From Hyphomicrobiaceae bacterium (GTDB taxonomy: Bacteria; Pseudomonadota; Alphaproteobacteria; Rhizobiales; Devosiaceae): a stretch of DNA of 64,000 nt. Made by a program: the position numbers and the translations under genes. The DNA is taken from assembly GCA_020638065.1 (NCBI GenBank), contig JACKJG010000012.1, positions 62,001 to 126,000 of the forward strand. The letters run 5' to 3'. The notes under the pieces are model-generated. The model was not told the origin of the DNA, did no database searches, and saw nothing but the letters and a program-made list of their open reading frames with translations. Positions 50,911-58,039 of this stretch are shown here, in pieces. Position 1 is the stretch's first letter. Every line of letters starts with the position of its first letter.

Positions 50911-52542
50911 CTACGCAAATGACAGATCGATCGGGCGAATGCGCGCCAGCGGCTTTTCGACATCGCCGTGCGAGACCTCCGCTTCGCCTTTGGCTTCGCC
51001 GGGTCCCGAAATCTCGAACTTGATGCGTTCCGGCTGTTCGAAATAGCGGAGATTTGCCGTCACCTGTTCGCCCCCACGCACGCGGTCCATGGCCGAGCGC
51101 ACCGCATCCGCCAGTTCCTTGTCGTAAGGGAAGGTCTTGTCGGTTGTCTGCGAGTTCGGGAACCGGGACTTGTCGGTGAAATCGTACCAAACCGTGACTT
51201 GGCCCGATTCCGGACGATCGGCCTGAGGTTCGCGCACCAGCGCCCATTGGAACTCGATCTCGGTCGTCTGGGTGGGCGGATCGGGAACCTTGTCCCAGCT
51301 CTCCAGATAGCGCGCATCGTCGTAGTCGTTGGCGTAGATGTGGTCCTTGGGCATGTTGGATTCGAAGCCCGCGAGACGTTTGTAGATCGAGATCAGGTTG
51401 ATGATCGACGTCCAGGAACTGACGAGGAAACGGAAGGACGAATGGACCTGTCCGAAGGCCTGGAAGATCTGCTGGAAGAGCCCGAAGGTGATTGCCGCAA
51501 CCACGATGGACGGTGCCAGGGCGATGTAGGGCAGGAAGGTGGCCGCCTGCAGATAGGCGTAACGGGCCACGTTGAAGTAGGTGTAGTTGAAGTAGAGCCG
51601 GAAATAGTTGCGCTGCACGTTGCGGAAGAAATCGCGCACCGAAGGCGGGCGGGCGTTCTCGTCGCGGTCTTCGCCATAAACCAGTTCCTTACGGAAGGCG
51701 GCCTCGACACGCTGATTATGGAATGCAAGTCCTGGCAGCCGCACGCCGACCGATGCCAGCAGAACCGTGCCGAAAATGGCGGAGACCAGCGCCACCCAGA
51801 CCAGACTGCCGTCGACCGGTCCGATCCAGGGTAGCTCGGTGATGTTGGACGACAAGGTCCAGAGCAGCGGCAGGAAGACGATCAGCGTCATGATGGAGTC
51901 GATCAGATCGAGACCGAGGTTTTCGACGATTGACGAAAGATCCTTGGTGTCTTCCTGCACACGCTGGGCGGCACCCTCGATGTGGCGGACCGACTTCCAG
52001 TTAGCCATGTAGTAGAAGGTCATGGCGCGGCGCCAGCGGAACAGGTAGTGCGCGTTCAGGAAGGCGTTGAGCACCAGAATGGTGATGCTGACCATAAGCA
52101 CGACGGCCACCGTCCAGATGAAGCCGAAATATTGCTCGAGCGTGACCGTGTTCGGTTCGCTCAGAGCGGTCTGGATGAGGTCGTAAAAGCCGCCATACCA
52201 ATCATTGAGCCAGGCGCTGATCTGGACGTTGAAATAGACAACCTCGATGATCGTGACCGAGCCGACCACAGACCACCAGTACCAGCGGCTGCGCTTGAAA
52301 AAGAGCCAGGGAATGCAAAACAGGTAGCCGGCGAGGATCACGAACTCGTAGAGCCAGACGCGATCATTGTTGAAGAACGGCGCCGGGTCCGCATCGGTGG
52401 GCTGGATTGCGATCGCCGGGCCCAGAGAAAAATAGGGCTCCAGCGCCGCACCGAAAACGAACCATATGAACATGACGAGGGCGGTCCAGGCCAGTGCGGC
52501 AGGAAAGAAGACCCGAGGCTCTGGGAAGAAAGATCGAAACAC
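50911..52542 (-). CDS. SbmA/BacA-family peptide transporter with C-terminal extension
   Basis: A 543-residue inner-membrane protein. Residues about 1-410 align by eye with E. coli SbmA and rhizobial/Brucella BacA: MFRSFFPEPRVFF, NAWY-like SAWLNDWYGGFYDLIQTALS, YYMANWKSVRHIEGAAQRVQEDT, LPGLAFHNQRVEAAFRKELVYGEDRD and FGQVHSSFRFLVSSWTSIINLISIYKRLAGFE. These proton-driven transporters import proline-rich and other peptides and affect host survival in Brucella and Sinorhizobium. SbmA ends near residue 406; here about 124-135 more residues follow (from PDPPTQTTEIEFQW), hydrophilic and unfamiliar, probably cytoplasmic or periplasmic depending on topology. It has no ABC ATPase domain. Confidence 0.88.
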   Translation of the reverse strand: MFRSFFPEPRVFFPAALAWTALVMFIWFVFGAALEPYFSLGPAIAIQPTDADPAPFFNNDRVWLYEFVILAGYLFCIPWLFFKRSRWYWWSVVGSVTIIEVVYFNVQISAWLNDWYGGFYDLIQTALSEPNTVTLEQYFGFIWTVAVVLMVSITILVLNAFLNAHYLFRWRRAMTFYYMANWKSVRHIEGAAQRVQEDTKDLSSIVENLGLDLIDSIMTLIVFLPLLWTLSSNITELPWIGPVDGSLVWVALVSAIFGTVLLASVGVRLPGLAFHNQRVEAAFRKELVYGEDRDENARPPSVRDFFRNVQRNYFRLYFNYTYFNVARYAYLQAATFLPYIALAPSIVVAAITFGLFQQIFQAFGQVHSSFRFLVSSWTSIINLISIYKRLAGFESNMPKDHIYANDYDDARYLESWDKVPDPPTQTTEIEFQWALVREPQADRPESGQVTVWYDFTDKSRFPNSQTTDKTFPYDKELADAVRSAMDRVRGGEQVTANLRYFEQPERIKFEISGPGEAKGEAEVSHGDVEKPLARIRPIDLSFA

Positions 52543-52665
52543 GTTGCGACTCCCTGATTGGTTTGCGTCATCTAACTGTCACGCGCCGGGCGGCGCAATA
52601 GCGTCGGCCGGGCTTTGCGGGGGCACCGTGATCGCGTATTAGAGCGCGAACGAGGTCGAAATGAG

Positions 52666-53532
52666 ATGTTGAACGAAGTCGCCGAACCACTGGATGCCGA
52701 AGGCTTGCCGCCGATGTTCCGGCAGGCTCCCGCGACGGTTGAGTTCAACAAATTGCGCAGAAGGCTGGTGCGGCAGGCGCGCGAGGCGATCGACACTTTC
52801 GGCATGGTGCGGCCCGGCGCGCGGTGGCTCGTCGCGCTTTCAGGTGGCAAGGATTCCTATGGACTGCTGGCGGTTCTGCTGGATCTGAAATGGCGCGGCC
52901 TTTTGCCGGTCGAGCTTCTGGCCTGCAATCTCGATCAGGGGCAGCCGGGTTTTCCAAAACATATTCTGCCGGAGTTTCTGAGCGCAAATGGCGTGCCGCA
53001 CCGGATCGAGTATCAGGACACCTATTCGGTGGTGACCGACAAATTGCCTGAGGGCAGCACCTATTGTTCGCTTTGCTCACGGCTGCGGCGCGGACATCTA
53101 TACCGCATTGCGCGGGAAGAGGGGTGTTCGGCGCTGGTGCTCGGGCATCATCGTGAGGACAGCCTCGAGACCTTCTTCATGAACCTGATGCATGGCGGGC
53201 GGTTGGCGGCCATGCCGGGCAAGCTTCTGAATGATGAGGGGGACGTCGAGGTCTTGCGGCCGCTCATCTATTGCGCGGAGGCCGATCTGGCGCGGTTTGC
53301 GGACGCGCTGAGTTTTCCGATCATTCCCTGTGATCTTTGCGGATCGCAGGAAGGTTTGCAGCGCAATGTCACCAAAAGCATGCTGGATGACATGGAACGG
53401 CAGATGCCCGGGCGCAAGGACGTCATGATCCGCGCACTTTCCAACGTGCGGCCGAGCCATTTACTCGACCCACGGATTTTCGACTTCGGATCGCTCGAGG
53501 CGGATATTCCCGGCCGGGATGCCGCGGAGTAA
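52666..53532 (+). CDS. ttcA: TtcA-like tRNA 2-thiocytidine synthetase
   Basis: A 288-residue PP-loop enzyme: ATP loop LVALSGGKDSYGLLAVL, two Fe-S/Zn cysteine pairs CSLCSR and CDLCGSQ, and LGHHREDSLETFFMNLMHGGRL. TtcA puts sulphur on cytidine 32 of tRNA using a 4Fe-4S cluster. I prefer the ATG at 52666 (MLNEVAEPL) with GAGGTCG upstream; an upstream frame adds 17 basic residues of unlikely use. It is convergent with an MFS gene whose stop is adjacent. Confidence 0.93.
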   Translation: MLNEVAEPLDAEGLPPMFRQAPATVEFNKLRRRLVRQAREAIDTFGMVRPGARWLVALSGGKDSYGLLAVLLDLKWRGLLPVELLACNLDQGQPGFPKHILPEFLSANGVPHRIEYQDTYSVVTDKLPEGSTYCSLCSRLRRGHLYRIAREEGCSALVLGHHREDSLETFFMNLMHGGRLAAMPGKLLNDEGDVEVLRPLIYCAEADLARFADALSFPIIPCDLCGSQEGLQRNVTKSMLDDMERQMPGRKDVMIRALSNVRPSHLLDPRIFDFGSLEADIPGRDAAE

Positions 53533-54762
53533 TCAGGCAGGCTGATCTTCGTGAGAGCCGAAGAGCTTTCCGCGCTCGGCGATCAACACGCTGGCGACCA
53601 CCACAACACCCATACACATGAAGCCGAAGGCGATCGGGGTCACGGTGCCGTTAAAGGCATGTCCGATCAGGCCACCCAGGATGGCACCACCGACCGTTTG
53701 CATGAAGCCGAAAACGGCCGATGCCGTGCCAGCCACGTGCCCGAGCGGTTCAAGGGCGAGCGAATTCATGTTCGAAGCCATCCAGCCGAAGAAGAATTGC
53801 AGCCCGCAGACAAGCGCCAGGAACAGCCAGAAATTTGGTGTCCCCCCCAAAGAGATGAGCCAGAGTGTGGTTGCGATCGCCAGATAGGCGAGCATCGAGG
53901 TGTGCGAAATCCGGCGCTGGCCGAAGCGCTGGACCACGCGCGAATTTATGAATGAGGCAATGGCCATGAAGCCGGCCATGGTTGCGAACGCCGCGGGAAA
54001 CCAGGGGCCGAGGCCATAGATTTCAACGTAGATCTGCTGGCTGGCGTTGATGAAGCCGAACAGGCTGCCGAAAACCGCAATGCCCGCGATTGCGTAGAAC
54101 AGGGCGACCCGGTTGGTGACGACTTGTCTGAATCCGTCAACGATGACGGCGAGTTCCAGCTTGCGCCGGTTTTCCGGCCGCAATGTTTCGGGCAGCCTGA
54201 ACCATGCCCACAGGGCAATCGCGCTGGCCAGCACGCCCATGAACAGGAAAATGGTCGACCAGGGACCGGTCAGCAACAGAACCTGACCCACCGCTGGTGC
54301 GATCACGGGAATGATCATGAACACCATGAAGACCAGCGACATGATTTCGGCCATGGCGCGGCCGTGGAAGGTATCGCGAACAACCGACTGTGCAATCACC
54401 CGCGTGCTCGCGGCGCCGAGCCCCTGCACGAAGCGAAGCGCGAGAAGCGTGCCGAAATTCGGCGCAATGAGCGCGGAAAATGCTGCGATGAGATAGATCG
54501 CCAACCCGAAGAATAGCGGCTTTCTGCGCCCCAGCGCATCGCTGACGGGGCCGTAAAGAAGCTGGGTGGTGCCGAAACCGAGCATGTACACGCTAAGCAC
54601 CAGTTGCCGGTCGTTTTCGTTCACGACGTTGAGCGCCTCGCCCATATAGGGAAGTGCAGGCAGCATCACGTCAATTGCGAGCGCGTTGAGCGCCATGAGC
54701 GCGGCAACGAGTCCAATGAATTCCGGACGGGAACGGCCATATTCGGCCAATCGATCAGTCAT
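53533..54762 (-). CDS. MFS multidrug transporter (Bcr/CflA type)
   Basis: A 409-residue carrier with about twelve membrane helices and the DHA1 signature: LPALPYMGEALNVVNENDRQLVLSVYMLGFGTTQLLYGPVSDALGRRKPLF (motif A G..SD..GRR) and RFVQGLGAASTRVIAQSVVRD (motif C-like). The pattern is that of Bcr/CflA drug exporters. It lies 56 bases downstream of another leftward MFS gene. Confidence 0.88.
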   Translation of the reverse strand: MTDRLAEYGRSRPEFIGLVAALMALNALAIDVMLPALPYMGEALNVVNENDRQLVLSVYMLGFGTTQLLYGPVSDALGRRKPLFFGLAIYLIAAFSALIAPNFGTLLALRFVQGLGAASTRVIAQSVVRDTFHGRAMAEIMSLVFMVFMIIPVIAPAVGQVLLLTGPWSTIFLFMGVLASAIALWAWFRLPETLRPENRRKLELAVIVDGFRQVVTNRVALFYAIAGIAVFGSLFGFINASQQIYVEIYGLGPWFPAAFATMAGFMAIASFINSRVVQRFGQRRISHTSMLAYLAIATTLWLISLGGTPNFWLFLALVCGLQFFFGWMASNMNSLALEPLGHVAGTASAVFGFMQTVGGAILGGLIGHAFNGTVTPIAFGFMCMGVVVVASVLIAERGKLFGSHEDQPA

Positions 54763-54818
54763 TGGTTTTGGCTTTCAACCCAAATGGGTAATGATAATTC
54801 TTGTCGGAAATTCCGGAA

Positions 54819-56036
54819 TTAGGCGGGAACCAGTTCGAAAGCTTCGTCTTTTTGCTCGCGGATCGGCAGGTGGATGGCGGCGGAACCAACTCCGAGCAAC
54901 ATGCCAAGATACCAGATGATGGCGTATGAGCCGGTTTGATCGAATGCCAGGCCGCCCAGCCAGACGCCGAGAAAGCCACCGATCTGGTGAGACAGAAAAG
55001 CAATGCCGTAAAGCATGCCCATGTAGCGGGCGCCGAAGAACATGGTGACGAGGCCAGCCGTCAAGGGAACGGTTGCGAGCCAGAGAAGTCCCAGAACCGC
55101 AGCGTAGAGATAGGCGGTGACCTCGGAAACAGGGATGAGCAGGAAAAGCCCCGTCACGATGGCGCGCGACAGATAGATGATCGACAGCATGATCTGCTTG
55201 GGAAACTTGCCGCCGAGGTAGCCGGCGAGCAGGGATCCGATAACGTTGAAAAGCCCGATGATGGCGATCGACCAGCTGCCGACATTCGGGCTGAGACCGC
55301 ACTGGATGAGATAGGCGGGCAGGTGCACTGTGATGAACGCCAGATGGAACCCGCAAACGAAGAAGCCGATGACCAGAAGCCGGTAAGACCCGAAGCCCCA
55401 AGCGCGGGAGAGAGCCTGCATGAACGGCATGTCGGCTCCGCCGGTGGTGTTGTCGGCCTTGCCGCGGAGCGTGACGCTGAGCGGTATCACCAGAAGCAGG
55501 ATTGCGCCGAGATAGACCAATGCCATCTGCCAGCCAAACGCGGAAATGAAGGCCTGACCGAGCGGGGCGAACACGAATTGTCCCATGGATGAGGCGGCGG
55601 TCGCGATGCCGAAAATCATCGGGCGTCTTTCCTGCGGGACGTTGCGGCCAAATGCGGCCATGACGAGGCCGAAAGATGTGGTGGCAATGCCAACGCCCAT
55701 CAGCAGGCCGCCGGTCAGGTAGAGCATGCCTTCGCCGGTGCCAAATGCCATGCCGAAAAACCCGGCTGCGTAAATCAATGCGCCAAAGGCGAGAATGCGC
55801 GCCGTCCCATACTTGTCGGCAAGACCGCCGGCGATCGGCTGGGCAATGCCCCAGACGAGATTCTGGATCGCCATGGCCAGTCCGTAGGTTTCGCGTGACC
55901 AGCCGAGATCGGTGGTCATCGGCACCGTGAACAGACCCATGACCGAGCGTCCGCCAAAGGTCATCAGCGCGATGACGCACCCGGCACTCACAATCACGGA
56001 AAGCGGCAGGGCTGCTCTTTGGGCGGTCGCGGGCAT
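54819..56036 (-). CDS. MFS transporter (monocarboxylate/oxalate-type branch)
   Basis: A 405-residue carrier with twelve membrane helices: FGGRSVMGLFTVPMTTDLGWSRETYGLAMAIQNLVWGIAQPIAGGLADKYGTARILAFG contains motif A (GGLADKYG), the 'W-sR' motif typical of the MCP/OxlT-type MFS group. These carry small organic anions; the exact substrate is open. AGGATT precedes the ATG. It may form a two-gene unit with the Bcr-like gene. Confidence 0.85.
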   Translation of the reverse strand: MPATAQRAALPLSVIVSAGCVIALMTFGGRSVMGLFTVPMTTDLGWSRETYGLAMAIQNLVWGIAQPIAGGLADKYGTARILAFGALIYAAGFFGMAFGTGEGMLYLTGGLLMGVGIATTSFGLVMAAFGRNVPQERRPMIFGIATAASSMGQFVFAPLGQAFISAFGWQMALVYLGAILLLVIPLSVTLRGKADNTTGGADMPFMQALSRAWGFGSYRLLVIGFFVCGFHLAFITVHLPAYLIQCGLSPNVGSWSIAIIGLFNVIGSLLAGYLGGKFPKQIMLSIIYLSRAIVTGLFLLIPVSEVTAYLYAAVLGLLWLATVPLTAGLVTMFFGARYMGMLYGIAFLSHQIGGFLGVWLGGLAFDQTGSYAIIWYLGMLLGVGSAAIHLPIREQKDEAFELVPA

Positions 56037-56150
56037 GGTGGAATCCTTGTTTGGAAGGGTTCAAAATATGCAGGAAAGCCCGACGGCGGCAATCATTCTT
56101 TTGTGATGGATTTTATTCGCGAGGCGAATGGAGCGACCAGGCCCAGCGGC

Positions 56151-56609
56151 CTAGAGCTGCCCACTAATCGCATAGTTGAGCAGACGCACGACCTGTTGCG
56201 GCGTCTCCGCGACGGCGAGTGCTGCTGCGTCGACTTCCTTGAGCGCGTGTTGGTGCTCTGGCGGGTGCAGGACGATGATCGGCTTGCCGAGGGCCGAGGC
56301 ATAGCCCGCGTCAAATGCGGCGTTCCACTGCTTGTACTTGTCGCCAAAGCGCACGACGACAATGTCGGCTTCGGAGATCAGCGTGCGGGTGCGAATGGCG
56401 TTGAGCTGGGCGCCCTTGTGATCGTGCCAGAACTTGTTCGGTTCCGGTCCGAGAATTTCCACGCCGCAATCATCGGAGGCGGCGTGATCGGTCACGGGTG
56501 CGGAGAAGACAACGGGCAAATCGAGATCGGCGCAACCCATCTCAATCTGGTCGCGCCAATCTGTGTGAATTTCGCCCGAGAGATAGATCTGCCAGGTTTT
56601 ACCGGCCAT
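56151..56609 (-). CDS. ytoQ: YtoQ-family protein
   Basis: A 152-residue protein matching the YtoQ family: WQIYLSGEIHTDWRDQIEMGC, VFSAPVTDHAASDDCGVEILG, KFWHDHKGAQLNAIRTRTLISEADIVVVRFGDKYKQWNAAFDAGYASALGKP. The fold resembles nucleoside 2-deoxyribosyltransferases, but no activity is established. Its ATG overlaps the stop of grxD (TGATG), so it is coupled to the glutaredoxin. Confidence 0.85.
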   Translation of the reverse strand: MAGKTWQIYLSGEIHTDWRDQIEMGCADLDLPVVFSAPVTDHAASDDCGVEILGPEPNKFWHDHKGAQLNAIRTRTLISEADIVVVRFGDKYKQWNAAFDAGYASALGKPIIVLHPPEHQHALKEVDAAALAVAETPQQVVRLLNYAISGQL

Positions 56610-56929
56610 CAGGCGGCCTGAACGTCCTTGAGCAGGTCCTGCAATTCGCCGGCCTGGAACATTTCACGGACAATGTCGGCGCCGCCGACAAACTCACCCT
56701 TCACGTAGAGCTGGGGGATGGTCGGCCAGTTGGTGTAGGCCTTGATGCCTTCGCGCAATTCGTCGCTTTCGAGCACGTTGGCGGAATCATACTTGACGCC
56801 GATATAGTTCAGGATCTGCACGACCTGACCGGAAAAGCCGCACTGCGGAAAGGCAGGCGTGCCCTTCATGAACAGAAAGACGTCGTTGTTTTTGACCTTG
56901 TCGTCGATGAAAGCGTTGATGTCGGACAT
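56609..56929 (-). CDS. grxD: Monothiol glutaredoxin (Grx4/GrxD type)
   Basis: A 106-residue CGFS glutaredoxin: VFLFMKGTPAFPQCGFSGQVVQIL carries the active site, and WPTIPQLYVKGEFVGGADIVREM is conserved. CGFS glutaredoxins bind a shared 2Fe-2S cluster and hand it on, often as a complex with BolA; a bolA gene lies three genes upstream in the same run. The ATG at 56929 (MSDINAFIDDKVK) is the family start. A long upstream open frame through the HAD gene is a shadow. Confidence 0.95.
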   Translation of the reverse strand: MSDINAFIDDKVKNNDVFLFMKGTPAFPQCGFSGQVVQILNYIGVKYDSANVLESDELREGIKAYTNWPTIPQLYVKGEFVGGADIVREMFQAGELQDLLKDVQAA

Positions 56930-57008
56930 GGGAAGGACCTTCTTATTTGCCGGTTTCAAGTGCCGGTGAAGCGCATATGTGAATGCGGGCATATATAGGA
57001 GATCGGTT

Positions 57009-57662
57009 TCAGGGTGTCGAGGGGGCCGTGGAAAGCAGCGGCGCAATCCCGGGGTGGGCGATGACGTCGTCGAGTTGCTCGTAGAGCACCCCGTCCCAGC
57101 CATATTCGCAGGCCGCGTCAACAATTCTTTCGGAGTCGTCGAAAAAGAGTGGTGGAAGCGATTGCGGCCCGATAATCGCGGAAATGGCATCGAAGAAGGC
57201 GCGGTCCGGCTTCACCGCATTGAAGCGCGCTGCGTAGAAAATATCCTTGAAATAGCGGCCCAATCCCATCTGGTTCCAGAGCCAGAAAGCGCGCGTGTGT
57301 TCCTGGTTGGTTGCGAGATAGAGGTCTATTTCCGGTTGCGCTGCAAGTTGCGCGACAACGTTCAACAAGTCCTTGTCGAGATTGGAGTCGTGGCTGAGCC
57401 AATAGTCGACCAGAACCATGGACGAGCCACGATAACCGAGGTCTGGCAGCACTTCGTCGAGCGCCTCGATCAGGGCGCGGTTACCCGGCAGAACGTCCTG
57501 GATGAAAGTGCCGTAAATGAACTTGCTCGAAAATTCCTGGGGGTCGATCCCCAAATCGTCCAGCAGGTGCTCGTCCCAGCGCTGCGATTGTTCGGGTTTG
57601 GCGTGGTAGCCATGCACGAGGACGCCATCGACATCGAAGAGGATGGCGCGACGGGCGTTCAT
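57009..57662 (-). CDS. HAD-superfamily hydrolase
   Basis: A 217-residue HAD protein: motif I ILFDVDGVLVHG (nucleophile Asp), motif II in DLYLATNQEH, motif III Lys in RFNAVKPDRAFF, motif IV LFFDDSERIVDAA. These enzymes are mostly small-molecule phosphatases; the substrate is unknown. Its ATG overlaps the stop of a 43-codon upstream ORF by four bases (ATGA). Confidence 0.88.
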   Translation of the reverse strand: MNARRAILFDVDGVLVHGYHAKPEQSQRWDEHLLDDLGIDPQEFSSKFIYGTFIQDVLPGNRALIEALDEVLPDLGYRGSSMVLVDYWLSHDSNLDKDLLNVVAQLAAQPEIDLYLATNQEHTRAFWLWNQMGLGRYFKDIFYAARFNAVKPDRAFFDAISAIIGPQSLPPLFFDDSERIVDAACEYGWDGVLYEQLDDVIAHPGIAPLLSTAPSTP

Positions 57663-57790
57663 TGGCCGCGCAGTGTGCGTTTGACGTTTTTGCCAAGACA
57701 GATCAAAGCGTTGATGACCCGGATATCAGCGGCGGCGACGGCCATCATAACCAGAATTGTTGCGCCAATGGCGGTAAAGACCGCAGACAT
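57659..57790 (-). CDS. Possible 43-residue small membrane protein between bolA and the HAD gene
   Basis: An ATG at 57790, five bases after ... TAG of bolA-strand sequence ends, opens a 43-codon frame that ends in ATGA overlapping the HAD start. The product begins MSAVFTAIGATILVMMAVAA, a plausible membrane helix, and ends with a positive tail (CLGKNVKRTLRGQ). The codons are GC-biased like the neighbours. It fills the 133-base gap almost exactly, with tight junctions at both ends as in an operon. The ribosome-binding site is weak and I know no family, so it may be a leader for coupling rather than a functional protein. Confidence 0.5.
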   Translation of the reverse strand: MSAVFTAIGATILVMMAVAAADIRVINALICLGKNVKRTLRGQ

Positions 57791-57795
57791 TTCGA

Positions 57796-58029
57796 CTACT
57801 CGGGCGCCGAAGTCTGCAGGGCGAGCGCGTGCAGGTCGCCGCCCAGCTTGCCTTGCAGCGCTTCGTTGACGATGCGGTGCTGGGCGACGCGGGTCTTGCC
57901 GCGGAACTGTTCGGAAACGATGATTGCCGCGTAATGGTCGCCATCACCCGCCAGATCGCGAATCTCAACGGTTGCGTCGGGCAGGGCCAGTTTGATCATC
58001 TTTTCGATTTCAGCCGCATCCATCGCCAT
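57796..58029 (-). CDS. bolA: BolA-family protein
   Basis: A 77-residue protein with the BolA fold pattern: VEIRDLAGDGDHYAAIIVSEQFRGKTRVAQHRIVNEALQGKLGGDLHALALQT. The sequence GDGDHY resembles the BolA2/BolA4 loop, where the His and nearby residues help bind a 2Fe-2S cluster with CGFS glutaredoxins. grxD in the same run fits this partnership. It lies 10 bases downstream of purL. Confidence 0.92.
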   Translation of the reverse strand: MAMDAAEIEKMIKLALPDATVEIRDLAGDGDHYAAIIVSEQFRGKTRVAQHRIVNEALQGKLGGDLHALALQTSAPE

Positions 58030-58039
58030 TTTGTCTGTC

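Noticed and set aside
54775..56064. 429-codon minus-strand frame overlapping the MFS gene at 54819-56036
   Set aside because: Arg/Pro/His-rich translation in another frame of a clear twelve-helix carrier; not a gene.
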